NCBI GenBank assembly: GCA_025057735.1
Contig: JANWUU010000106.1
Location: 1 to 13,565 of the forward strand
Length of the DNA: 13,565 nucleotides
DNA from: Burkholderiaceae bacterium
Lineage (GTDB): Bacteria; Pseudomonadota; Gammaproteobacteria; Burkholderiales; Burkholderiaceae
Reading direction: 5' to 3'
In this document: piece by piece, positions 1-7,991 of the stretch
Numbering within the stretch: the first letter of the stretch is position 1
Layout of the letters: every line of letters begins with the position of its first letter
Translations under genes and position numbers: made by a program
The notes under the pieces: generated by a model
Told to the model about the DNA's origin: nothing
The model's database searches: none
Seen by the model: the letters and a program-made list of their open reading frames with translations, nothing else

Positions 1-252
1 ATGCAGCCGCTCGCCCTGCGCCAGCCCCTCCACCGTGGTCACCGCGCAGCCGTCGGCCTGCACCGCGAGCATCGTGCAGCTCTTGACGGCCTTGCCGTCC
101 AGCAGCACCGTGCAGCAGCCACACTGGCTGGTGTCGCACCCCACGTGCGTGCCGGTCAGTCCCAGTTGCTCGCGCAGCAGCTCCACCAGCAGCGCCTGGG
201 GCGCCACCTCGCGCCGTACGCGCGCGCCGTTGACCGTCAGTTCGATGTCCAT
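1..252 (-). CDS. (2Fe-2S)-binding subunit, CoxS type (partial)
   Basis: This is the N-terminal 84 residues of the small iron-sulfur subunit of a molybdenum hydroxylase (the xanthine dehydrogenase / aerobic CO dehydrogenase family); the rest lies beyond the left edge. It would pass electrons from the molybdenum site to a flavin subunit through [2Fe-2S] clusters. The plant-type ferredoxin cluster ligands are visible as C39, C44, C47 and C59, in the context [12 protein letters not shown] followed by DGKAVKSC. The second, C-terminal cluster domain is outside the window. The ATG at 252 has a close GGGAGG Shine-Dalgarno site (complement of about 256-261), and the protein begins MDIELTVNG as family members do. 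The substrate cannot be told from this subunit: CO, isoquinoline, nicotinate and aldehyde enzymes all use such a protein. Partner large and medium subunits would be expected to the left. Family assignment is firm, specificity is open. Confidence 0.9.
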   Translation of the reverse strand, partial: MDIELTVNGARVRREVAPQALLVELLREQLGLTGTHVGCDTSQCGCCTVLLDGKAVKSCTMLAVQADGCAVTTVEGLAQGERLH

Positions 253-297
253 GCGCCTCCCGGTTCCATGTCTTTGTCGTTGTCCACGGATCAGAAC

Positions 298-323
298 GCC
301 GCGCCGCCCGACGGCGGCGCGGC
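298..323 (-). terminator. GC-rich hairpin between glpQ end and the Fe-S gene
   Basis: This is a perfect 10-bp inverted repeat (298-307 with 314-323) around a 6-base loop. It lies 46 bases upstream of the iron-sulfur gene start and is the second of two hairpins after glpQ. No T-run follows on either strand, so a classical Rho-independent terminator is not proven; it may back up the hairpin at 344-370 or stabilise a 3' end. Confidence 0.35.
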
Positions 324-343
324 AGCAGGCGCGATTATGGATC

Positions 344-370
344 GCCGGCACGGCGGCGCGCCGTGCCGGC
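344..370 (-). terminator. Probable terminator hairpin after glpQ
   Basis: This is a perfect 10-bp stem (344-353 with 361-370) with a 7-base loop. It begins 14 bases past the glpQ stop codon, where a terminator is expected. The following minus-strand sequence (gatccataatcg) is only mildly AT-rich and lacks a proper T-tract, so termination could be weak or could depend on the second hairpin at 298-323. Confidence 0.5.
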
Positions 371-384
371 CGCCGCGGCGCGGC

Positions 385-1683
385 TTATTTCAGGCCCATG
401 CAGTTGGCATAGAACGTGACGGTCTCGGGCCAGTCGGAGAAGATGGCCTCGATGCCGACTTCGCGCGCCAGCACGTCCAGCACCTTGAACAGGTCGGAAT
501 CCCGCTTCACGACCGCCCCGGCTGGGTCGAAGGCGTAGTAGTAGCCGGCGCGGGCAGCGCCGAAGCGGACGTCGGAGCGCTCGATGGTCCAGGTGATGAT
601 CTTGAAGCCCCACGCCTTCAGGTCGCGCGCGAGCGGCGAGGGCACGAGCCGGTCGCCGGCGACGGTCAGCAGCGCCGGGATCGGCGGCGCGACGATCCGC
701 ACGCCGCGCTGTCTGAGCATGCGGAAAAACTCGGCGCGCGGCATACGGTCATAGGGCGGCTGGATCACGATGTCGCGACGCTCGGCATCCCAGTCGAGCA
801 GGTACACCGCCTGCCGGCCGTACTCGGTCTCGCTCACCCACACCAGCACGTCTTCGACGTTGAACGATTGCGGCCAGGCGTCGCGCGGCCGCACGCCGGC
901 GGCACGCAGCTCCTCGGCCAGTTTCAACGCATAGTTGCGCTGGCTGCCGAACACCTGCGCGACGGTGGCAGGGTCGCCGGGCTTCAGCTCCGGCGTGTGC
1001 TTCACACCCAGGCGCTGGTTCAGTTCGATGCTCTCGCGCAGCGACAGCAGCGTGCCGCGACCGGTATACAGATCCGTCCGCCAGGCGGCCGTGCCGCCGA
1101 GGTACTCCTGCGGCGTGCGCGCCGCCCGGTTGAAGGCGTCCATCTTGCCGGTGAGGCTCTTGAACTCCGCCAGTGTCAGGGCTGAGGCGCGGCATTCGGC
1201 GCTCGCCGGCGTTACCACGTTGCCGTTGGCGTCGATCACGGCAGGCGTGAACGGCCGGACACAGGTGGCCGCCAGCGGTGTCACCAGGATGTTCGTGGTC
1301 GTGTGCAGGTCGTTTTCGGCGTGCCGGCACACCAGATGCCCGTCGCGCGTGAACGTCACGTCGCACTCGACGATGCCGGCGCCCTGCCGCGCGGCCGCCA
1401 CGTACGACTCCAGCGTGTGCTCCGGAAACTGCAGCGGCGCCCCGCGGTGGCCGATCGAGAAGTCGCTGCGCTCGAACGGCCCGCGCCGGCACTGCTGCAG
1501 GCGCCGCTTCAGCGGCCCGTCCTCCAGACCATCCAGCAGGTAAAACGGCCGCACGCCGACCTGCACATCGATCGCGTGCCGGCCGCTGCGCGCGGCCTCG
1601 ATGTCGTGCGCGCCTACGGCGGCGGCCGCGCACAGCGCCAGCGCGGCCGCGAGCGCGCGCCCGGCCGATTGGGTGTTCCTCAT
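385..1683 (-). CDS. glpQ: Exported glycerophosphodiester phosphodiesterase
   Basis: This 432-residue protein hydrolyses glycerophosphodiesters (deacylated phospholipids) to glycerol-3-phosphate and an alcohol, probably in the periplasm. A Sec-type signal peptide is visible: positive N-terminus, a hydrophobic Ala/Leu stretch at about 9-24, and likely cleavage after AVGA at 25. The GDPD TIM-barrel core has its usual motifs: GHRGAP (H79, R80), PEHT (E88), VECDV (E106, D108), H121 in CRHAEND, and PELKPG (E232, K234). Near the end come ITWTI (W365) and FSDWPE (D417). At about 430 residues it is longer than cytoplasmic UgpQ-type enzymes (about 250) and fits the long secreted class. ATG 1683 was chosen over in-frame codons further upstream because a strong GGAGGAGG site lies just before it and the signal peptide starts there. 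It diverges from the damaged phoD gene, which suggests a shared role in phosphate scavenging. Confidence 0.93.
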   Translation of the reverse strand: MRNTQSAGRALAAALALCAAAAVGAHDIEAARSGRHAIDVQVGVRPFYLLDGLEDGPLKRRLQQCRRGPFERSDFSIGHRGAPLQFPEHTLESYVAAARQGAGIVECDVTFTRDGHLVCRHAENDLHTTTNILVTPLAATCVRPFTPAVIDANGNVVTPASAECRASALTLAEFKSLTGKMDAFNRAARTPQEYLGGTAAWRTDLYTGRGTLLSLRESIELNQRLGVKHTPELKPGDPATVAQVFGSQRNYALKLAEELRAAGVRPRDAWPQSFNVEDVLVWVSETEYGRQAVYLLDWDAERRDIVIQPPYDRMPRAEFFRMLRQRGVRIVAPPIPALLTVAGDRLVPSPLARDLKAWGFKIITWTIERSDVRFGAARAGYYYAFDPAGAVVKRDSDLFKVLDVLAREVGIEAIFSDWPETVTFYANCMGLK

Positions 1684-1710
1684 CGTTCCTCCTCCAGACC
1701 AAACAAGAAG

Positions 1711-1727
1711 CCCGCGCGACGCGCGGG
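1711..1727 (-). promoter_or_regulatory. Terminator-like hairpin in the glpQ leader
   Basis: This is a perfect 7-bp GC stem (1711-1717 with 1721-1727) and 3-base loop, 28 bases upstream of the glpQ start codon. Read on the minus strand it is followed directly by cttcttgttt, a T-rich tract typical of a Rho-independent terminator, and preceded by aaaa a few bases earlier. No gene lies upstream on this strand to be terminated, because phoD diverges. It could therefore act as an attenuator of glpQ or as the end of a short leader RNA. No alternative antiterminator pairing was worked out. Confidence 0.4.
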
Positions 1728-1839
1728 TAGCGGCAGTTTTCGTGCGCAGAATGGCAACGCCGTGACTGCTGCCATCGCCGCGCCACGCGGCGGTCACGCA
1801 GCGCGCCTACCCTGACGCCGTCTTTTCGGGGAGAGCACG

Positions 1840-3464
1840 ATGACAGGCCATCACCAAGCCGAACGACGGTTGTTCATCCAGCGTGCCGCCGCCGGCGCCC
1901 TCGCGGCCGGCGGCCTGCCGGCCATCCTGCGCGCGCAGACGCCCCCGGCGGTCGTAATCGGCGACCGCCCGCAGGTGGCGCAGGGTCTACAGATCGGGGA
2001 CGTCCATGATGCGCGCGCGCTCGTGTGGTCGCGCACCGACCGGCCGGCCCGCATGATCGTCGAATGGGCGCTGGACGAGCGCTTCCACGACGCGGTGCGG
2101 GTACGTGGCCCGCATGCGCTCGCCGTGAGCGACTACACCGCGCGCGTGGACCTGTCGGAGCTGCCGCCGAACCGGACCGTGTTCGTGCGCGTGCAATTCG
2201 AGGACCTGGACCGGGCCCGCGCGCGCAGCGAGTACGTGATCGGCCGCCTGCGCACGCCCCCGGCACGGCCACGCGACCTGCGCTTCGTCTGGGGCGGCGA
2301 CACGGCAGGCCAGGGCTGGGGCATCAATCCCGCTCTGGGCGGCATGCGTATCTACGAGGCCATGCGCCGCGTGGCGCCGGATTTCTTCATCCACAGCGGC
2401 GACACGATTTACGCCGACAACCCGATGCAGCCGCAGGTGACGCTGCCCGACGGTACCGTGTGGGCCAACGCGGAACTCGACCGCTGTCCGGCCAAGCTGA
2501 AGGTGGCCGAAACACTGGACGAATTTCGCGCCAATTACCTCTACAACCTGCTGGACGACAACGTGCGCCGCTTCAATGCCGAGGTGCCGCGGATCTGGCA
2601 GTGGGACGATCACGAGGTGACGAACAACTGGTCCGACGCGAAGGACCTCAGCGCCGATGCGCGGTACACGGAGAAGCGCGTGCCCTTGCTGATCGCCCGC
2701 GCCACGCGCGCTTTCCTGGAGTACGCGCCGCCGCGCTGGTACGGCCCGCGCGAGGAGGAGCGCGTCTACCGCAAGCTGTCCTATGGGCCGGACCTGGACG
2801 TCTTCGTGATCGACATGCGCAGCTATCGCGCCGCCAACAGCGAGAACAACCAGCCCGCGCCCGGCCCGGACACGGCGCTGCTGGGCGCGGCGCAGGTGCA
2901 GTGGCTGAAGAACGCGCTACGGCGGTCCGAGGCCACCTGGAAGGTGATCGCCTCCGACATGCCGATCGGGCTGGTGGTCGGTGACGGCCGCGACGCTTTC
3001 GGCCGGCCGCGGTATCAGGCAGTGGCCAACGGCGACGGGCCGGCGCTGGGGCGTGAACTCGAGATCGCCGACATCCTGCGCACGATCAAACGCGAGCATA
3101 TCTGCAACGTGGTCTGCTGACCGCCGACGTGCATTACTGTGCCGCCTATTATTACGATCCAAACCGCGCGCAGTTCTAGGACTTTCTGCCGTTTTGGGAA
3201 TTTGTCGCCGGGCCTTTGCATGCCGGTACCTTCGGACCGAATCCACTGGACAACACCTTCGGCCCGCAGGTCGTCTTTCAGAAGGCGCCGCCGCCTGGGC
3301 AGGCCAACCTGCCGCCGAGCGCGGGCCTGCAGTTCTTCGGTCAATGCGAAATCGACGCCCGCAGCAAGGACATGGTCGTGTCGCTCAAGGACATCGACGG
3401 CAACACCCTGTTCCGCCAGCGTCTAGCAGCCCAGCGCTGCCACGGCGGCCGCCGGCACGACTGA
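1840..3464 (+). pseudogene. phoD: PhoD-like alkaline phosphatase, frameshifted plus internal stop
   Basis: Intact, this would be a Tat-exported phosphomonoesterase/phosphodiesterase of the metal-dependent PhoD family, about 541 residues. The first 426 codons read cleanly from ATG 1840 (GGGGAG site at 1828-1833). They encode a twin-arginine leader (ERRLFIQ, residues 9-15, then an Ala/Gly-rich stretch), an Ig-like PhoD N-terminal domain (about 38-140) and metallophosphatase motifs GGDTAG (152-157), HSGDTIYAD (185-193), WDDHEVTNNW (255-264) and IASDMP (370-375). The frame ends in TGA at 3118-3120. The continuation sits one frame over: LTADVHY from 3117, then PNRAQF, a TAG at 3177-3179, DFLPFWEF, and on to a TGA at 3462-3464. 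Restoring one base near 3116 would give TGG CTG, matching the usual W-L-T-A-D-V-H motif. A truncated product would lack that last metal-binding motif. Two separate lesions favour true decay, but assembly error is not excluded. Confidence 0.88.
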
Positions 3465-3471
3465 CGGTACG

Positions 3472-3496
3472 GCGCGGCGCGGCCATGCCGCCGCGC
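3472..3496. terminator. Hairpin between convergent phoD and cysteine synthase
   Basis: This is a perfect 8-bp GC stem (3472-3479 with 3489-3496) and a 9-base loop, wedged between the phoD stop (3464) and the cysteine synthase stop (3497). Its position suits a two-way terminator for the convergent genes. Neither side has a T-run, so the call rests on position and symmetry only. Confidence 0.35.
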
Positions 3497-4471
3497 TCAT
3501 GGCGGCGACAGTCCGCGCTCGCGCAGCCAGTCCGGATTGAACAGACGCTTCATGTACGTACGGCCGCTGTCGCACAGGATCGTCACGATCGTATGGCCGG
3601 GGCCAAGTGTGCGCGCCACCTGCACCGCGGCGGCGACGTTGATGCCGGTGGAGCCACCCACGAACAGGCCTTCCTCGCGCAGCAGTCGGTACACCATCGC
3701 CACACAGGTCGGATCGTCGATGCGCACCGCATCGTCGATTGGCGTGCCTTCGAGATTGGCGGTGACGCGCGTGGTGCCGATGCCTTCGGTGATCGAGCTG
3801 CCTTCGGCCTTCAGCTCGCCGGTCTTCACCCAGTTGAACAGCGCGCTGCCCTGCGGATCGGCGAGCACGATTCGCACCTGCGGCTTGCGTTCTTTCAGAT
3901 AGCGGGCCACGCCGGCCAAGGTGCCGCCGGTGCCGACGGCGGCGACGAATGCATCGACGCGGCCGGCGGTGTCGCGCCAGATCTCCGGCCCGGTCGTCTC
4001 ATAGTGCGCCTGCCGGTTGGCCACATTGTCGAACTGGTTGGCCCAGATCGCGCGCGGTGTCGCTGCCGCCAGCCGCGCCGCGATCTTCTGGTAATTGTCG
4101 TCATCGGCATACGGCTTCGGCGGCACCGGACGTACCTCGGCGCCGAGCGCGCGCAGCAAGTCCATTTTCTCCGGCGACTGGTTGTCCGGAATCACGATCA
4201 CGCAGCGGTAGCCGCGCGCCGCGCACAGGTGCGCCAGTCCAATGCCGGTGTTGCCAGCAGTGCCCTCTACGACTACGCCGCCGCGAGCAAGCAGGCCGCG
4301 CTGCTCGGCATCCTGCAGGATGTACAGCGCCGCGCGGTCCTTGACTGAACCGCCTGGATTCAGGAACTCGGCCTTGCCAAGAATTTCGCAGCCAGTTTCG
4401 CGGCTTAGCGCCGCCAGCCGGATCAGCGGCGTATTGCCTACCGCACCGGCAAAACCCTCGGCGATCCGCAT
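3497..4471 (-). CDS. cysK: Cysteine synthase (O-acetylserine sulfhydrylase)
   Basis: This 324-residue, PLP-dependent cytoplasmic enzyme makes L-cysteine from O-acetylserine and sulfide. The PLP-binding lysine is K44 in NPGGSVKDRAA. The substrate-binding loop is TAGNTG (71-76, with N74), the phosphate-binding loop is GTGGT (180-184), and CDSG (300-303) supplies the serine facing the pyridine nitrogen. The VEGTAGNTG form, rather than the PTSGNTG of E. coli CysK, and the C-terminus RTYMKRLFNPDWLRERGL place it in a proteobacterial CysK/CysM-like subgroup somewhat nearer cystathionine beta-synthase. Sulfur-donor preference (sulfide or thiosulfate) is therefore not certain, and the symbol follows common usage. 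The ATG at 4471 has a GAGGA site 7 bases before it. It starts 27 bases after the dnaE stop and is probably the last gene of the same transcript. Confidence 0.9.
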   Translation of the reverse strand: MRIAEGFAGAVGNTPLIRLAALSRETGCEILGKAEFLNPGGSVKDRAALYILQDAEQRGLLARGGVVVEGTAGNTGIGLAHLCAARGYRCVIVIPDNQSPEKMDLLRALGAEVRPVPPKPYADDDNYQKIAARLAAATPRAIWANQFDNVANRQAHYETTGPEIWRDTAGRVDAFVAAVGTGGTLAGVARYLKERKPQVRIVLADPQGSALFNWVKTGELKAEGSSITEGIGTTRVTANLEGTPIDDAVRIDDPTCVAMVYRLLREEGLFVGGSTGINVAAAVQVARTLGPGHTIVTILCDSGRTYMKRLFNPDWLRERGLSPP

Positions 4472-4498
4472 CGGTTTTCCTCACTAACGCTGACCTGC

Positions 4499-7400
4499 TT
4501 AACTGTAGGCAAAAGCGGCCGCGCGCACGCGTGGCTGCTGCCGCAGCTCCTCAAGCAGAGCCTCCTCCGGCCGCACGCGCCACTCGTCCGGCAAGGCAAG
4601 CTCGGCTGCGCCCTCACAATTCCGATAGGCGAGCACGATACGGCAGCCGGTTGACTCGCCGTTGCCGCTGTCGACACGGTACGGCGCTAGCGCGTGCTTC
4701 AGCCGCACCGGATCAATCGCACCATCGAGCTCGATGCGCAGGCGTGCCGCGGCGCGCGCCCGTGCCTCGGCCAAATCCATAATGTCCTCAGCAGTGACAG
4801 ACAGCCGCTGGTTCTGCTCGTCTATCCGCACGCGGCCGATGACGAACACCAGCGCATCTTCCTTCAGCAGCGCGCGCTTGCGGTCATACAGCTCGGAGAA
4901 CACGGTCAGTTCCAATTGCGCACTGCCGTCGTCGAGCAGCACCACCCCCATGCGGCCACGGCGCGTGTTCTGCGTGCGCGCGGCGACGATGATGCCAGCG
5001 AGCCGCACCGGATCACGCGCTTGCCGCACGTCCGCTAGCCGCGTCGGCGCCAGCCTGCGCGCCTCCGCCTCGTACTCGGCAAACAGATGGCCGCTTAGAT
5101 AAAAGCCCAGCGCGAGTTTCTCGTTAGCCAGCCGCTCGCGCCCGCTCCAGGGCCGGGCTGGCACATAGGCGAAAGCGGCCGCCAGCGGCTCGCCAGTGTC
5201 CGCAAACAGGCTCGCCTGCCCAGCGGACGCAGCTTGCCGCTCTGCTGCATCCAATGCGCGCCCGACACTGGCCAGCAGCTTCGCGCGGTCTGCATCGATA
5301 CAGTCGAACGCGCCGGCGCGCACCAGGGCCTCCACCACGCGTCGGTTGACGACCTGCCGATCCACGCGCAGGCAAAAATCCAGCAGCGACGCAAACGGGC
5401 CGCCGCGGGTGCGCGCCGCCACAATCGTTTCAATTGCGCCACGACCGGTTCCTTTAATGGCGCCCAGGCCATAGCGGATCGTGCGCGCGTCAATTGGCTC
5501 GAAGCGCCAAGTGCCCGCATTGATGTCCGGCGCCTCGATCGTCAACCCCAGTGCCCGGCAGTCGTCGATCAGTTCCTTGACCTTGTCGGTGTCGTCCATC
5601 ACGGCCGACAGGTTGGCGGCCATAAAGGCGGCCGGAAAATGCGCCTTAAAGTACGCGGTCTGGTACGCAAGCAGCGCATAGGCGGCGCTGTGCGACTTGT
5701 TGAACCCATAGCCGGCGAACTTCTCCATTAAGTCGAAAAGCTGCGTGGCGACGTTTTCCGCGACGCCGCGCTCGCGCGCGCCGGCGATGAACACCGAGCG
5801 CTGCTTGGCCATCTCCTCAGGCTTCTTCTTGCCCATCGCCCGCCGCAGTAGGTCAGCGCCGCCCAGCGAGTAGCCGGCCACTTCTTGCGCGATGCGCATA
5901 ACCTGCTCCTGATAGACCATTACCCCGTAGGTCTCCGCCAGGATTGGCTCGATGCGTGGGTGTAGGTATTCGACGCGCTGACGGCCATGCTTGCGCTCGA
6001 CGAAATCCGGGATTAGGTCCATCGGCCCCGGACGAAACAGTGCGTTCAGCGCGATCAGGTCTTCCAGCCGGTCCGGGCGAGCGCGCTTTAACAGTTCGCG
6101 CATGCCGCGCGATTCGAATTGGAAAATCGCTGCCGTTTGCCCGTTCTTGAAGACCTCAAAGGTCGCTGCGTCATCCAGCGGCAGCGTTTGCAGCGTGTAC
6201 GGAAAATCTGGCGCCAGCCGCCGTACGTACTGCAGCGTCAGGTCCAAAATGGTCAACGTCGTCAGGCCTAAGAAGTCGAACTTCACCAGGCCGATGGCCT
6301 CTACGTCGTCTTTGTCGAACTGGCTGACCGCCGCCTCCGGCGCGCCAGGCTGGCAGTAGAGCGGACAGAAGTCGGTGAGCCGGCCCGGCGCAATCAGCAC
6401 ACCGCCGGCGTGCATGCCGACGTTGCGCGTCAGCCCCTCCAGCGGCCGCGCCAGCTCGACGATGCGCTGATACTCCTCGTCGCTTTTCACTGCTTCCGCA
6501 AAGGCAGGCTCCTGCGCCAGCGCGCGGTCTAGTGTCCAGGGATCGGCCGGATTGTGCGGGATCAACTTGGACAGCTGATCGCATTTGGAGTACGGCAGGT
6601 CGAGCACGCGGCCGACATCGCGCACCACCGCCTTTGCGCCGAGCGTTCCAAAGGTAGCGATCTGCGCCACCGCCTGCGCGCCATACTTGCGCTTGACATA
6701 GTCGATCACCCGGTCGCGGTGATCTTGGCAGAAGTCGATGTCAAAGTCTGGCATCGACACCCGCTCTGGGTTAAGAAAGCGCTCGAACAGCAGGTCGTAT
6801 TTGAGCGGATCCAGATCCGTGATTCCGAGCGCATAAGCCACCAGCGAGCCGGCACCGGAGCCGCGCCCCGGTCCGACCGGGATGCCGTTTTCTTTCGCCC
6901 AGTTAATGAAGTCGGCCACGATCAGGAAGTAGCCGGAAAAACCCATCTTCGCGATCGTGGCAAGCTCGTGCTGCAGACGCGCCTCGTAGCGCGGGCGCTG
7001 CGCTTGCCGTGCGGCCATATCGGGATAGAGCGCCGCCAAGCGGCGCTGCAGCCCCTGCCGGGCCAGCGCCGCGCAGTGTTCATCGAGCGACACGCCAGGC
7101 GGCGTCGGATACTCCGGCAGGCGTGGTCGCCCCAGCTCCAGCTCCAGGTTGCAGCGGCGAGCGATTTGCACGCTGTTGGCAAGCGCCGCGGGTACATCCG
7201 CGAACAGCGCGCGCATTTCGGCCCGGCTCTTAAAGTACTGCTCGTCGGTGAAAACGCGCGGGCGGCGCGGATCGGCCAGCGTATAACCTTCCGCGATGCA
7301 GACGCGCACTTCATGAGCGCGGAAATCCCCGCGTGCAAGGAACTGAATGGGATGGGTAGCCACCGGCGGCAACGCGAGCTCGCGCGCTAGCCGCACGCTG

Positions 7401-7945
7401 GCGCGCACGCAGGCCTCGTCGCTGGGCCGTCCCGCACGTTGCAGTTCGATATAAAAGCGCTGCGGAAATAGCGCTGCCAATTTGCGCGCCGCCGCGCACG
7501 CACCGTCCCAATTTCCTGCCAGCAGCAGGCGGCCCACCTCGCCTTGCGCCGCTGCAGACAAAGCGATTAGGCCCTCGGTGCCCTCCTCAAACCACTGCAA
7601 GCGCATCTCTGCACGACCGCGCTGCTGGTTCTGCAGCCAGGCACGCGAAATCCAATCGCACAAGCGCCGGTAGCCATCGTGGGAAGCCACCAGCAGCAGC
7701 AGGCGGTAGGGCTGGTCACGGTCAGCATCGTTTGTGATCCAGGCATCACAGCCGAGGATCGGTTTGACGCCCGCCTTGCGCGCGGCCGAATAAAAGCGGA
7801 TGGCGCCGAACAGGTTCGCGCTGTCCGTCAGCGCAAGCGCACCCTGACCGTCCGCGGCTGCTGTCTTCACCGCCTCATCGATGCGTACCAATCCATCGAC
7901 GATCGAAAACTCTGAGTGCAGCCGCAGGTGCACGAAATCCGTCAT
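4499..7945 (-). CDS. dnaE: DNA polymerase III alpha subunit
   Basis: This is the replicative polymerase of the Pol III core, 1148 residues against 1160 in E. coli. In order it has a PHP domain (FVHLRLHSEFSIVDG from residue 4), the polymerase palm with catalytic aspartates D400 and D402 in MPDFDIDF and D557 in KFDFLGL, and fingers with the NKSHSAAYA region (749-757). After these come a tandem helix-hairpin-helix region (about 820-885), a beta-clamp-binding motif QASLF (910-914), an OB fold (about 980-1055) and a C-terminal tau-binding region. The PGRGSGAGSLVAY loop (359-371) is intact. ATG 7945 matches the family N-terminus. An in-frame extension to 8011 would overlap pgi and has no family match. 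No Shine-Dalgarno site is evident before this ATG, unlike the neighbours. It lies 46 bases after pgi and 27 before the cysteine synthase gene. Length and motifs indicate a functional type-1 DnaE, not the DnaE2 error-prone paralogue. Confidence 0.98.
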   Translation of the reverse strand: MTDFVHLRLHSEFSIVDGLVRIDEAVKTAAADGQGALALTDSANLFGAIRFYSAARKAGVKPILGCDAWITNDADRDQPYRLLLLVASHDGYRRLCDWISRAWLQNQQRGRAEMRLQWFEEGTEGLIALSAAAQGEVGRLLLAGNWDGACAAARKLAALFPQRFYIELQRAGRPSDEACVRASVRLARELALPPVATHPIQFLARGDFRAHEVRVCIAEGYTLADPRRPRVFTDEQYFKSRAEMRALFADVPAALANSVQIARRCNLELELGRPRLPEYPTPPGVSLDEHCAALARQGLQRRLAALYPDMAARQAQRPRYEARLQHELATIAKMGFSGYFLIVADFINWAKENGIPVGPGRGSGAGSLVAYALGITDLDPLKYDLLFERFLNPERVSMPDFDIDFCQDHRDRVIDYVKRKYGAQAVAQIATFGTLGAKAVVRDVGRVLDLPYSKCDQLSKLIPHNPADPWTLDRALAQEPAFAEAVKSDEEYQRIVELARPLEGLTRNVGMHAGGVLIAPGRLTDFCPLYCQPGAPEAAVSQFDKDDVEAIGLVKFDFLGLTTLTILDLTLQYVRRLAPDFPYTLQTLPLDDAATFEVFKNGQTAAIFQFESRGMRELLKRARPDRLEDLIALNALFRPGPMDLIPDFVERKHGRQRVEYLHPRIEPILAETYGVMVYQEQVMRIAQEVAGYSLGGADLLRRAMGKKKPEEMAKQRSVFIAGARERGVAENVATQLFDLMEKFAGYGFNKSHSAAYALLAYQTAYFKAHFPAAFMAANLSAVMDDTDKVKELIDDCRALGLTIEAPDINAGTWRFEPIDARTIRYGLGAIKGTGRGAIETIVAARTRGGPFASLLDFCLRVDRQVVNRRVVEALVRAGAFDCIDADRAKLLASVGRALDAAERQAASAGQASLFADTGEPLAAAFAYVPARPWSGRERLANEKLALGFYLSGHLFAEYEAEARRLAPTRLADVRQARDPVRLAGIIVAARTQNTRRGRMGVVLLDDGSAQLELTVFSELYDRKRALLKEDALVFVIGRVRIDEQNQRLSVTAEDIMDLAEARARAAARLRIELDGAIDPVRLKHALAPYRVDSGNGESTGCRIVLAYRNCEGAAELALPDEWRVRPEEALLEELRQQPRVRAAAFAYS

Positions 7946-7951
7946 GACCAG

Positions 7952-7957
7952 ATTGTA
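7952..7957 (-). promoter_or_regulatory. Candidate -10 box just before dnaE
   Basis: The minus strand reads TACAAT, five of six matches to the sigma-70 -10 consensus, only 6 bases before the dnaE ATG. A start site at standard spacing would fall on or next to the A of the ATG, giving a nearly leaderless message, which would fit the missing Shine-Dalgarno site. No convincing -35 box is seen 16-18 bases upstream, where the sequence is GC-rich. This is a weak call. Confidence 0.25.
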
Positions 7958-7991
7958 GGAAACCGGGCTAGCCAGCGCGCGTTGGCAGTCT

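Noticed and set aside
1..1185. Long plus-strand open frame of 394 codons
   Set aside because: It lies antisense to the iron-sulfur gene and glpQ, whose motifs are clear, and it translates to a low-complexity product. It is a frame shadow of GC-rich coding DNA.
1684..1839. Pho box for PhoB in the glpQ-phoD gap
   Set aside because: No pair of CTGTCA-like repeats with 11-base spacing is present. The only symmetry is a distant 6-bp pair, cgtgac (1761-1766) and gtcacg (1793-1798).
2981..4348. Plus-strand open frame of 455 codons spanning the phoD end and cysteine synthase
   Set aside because: It runs antisense through the clear cysteine synthase gene and its translation has no recognisable domain.
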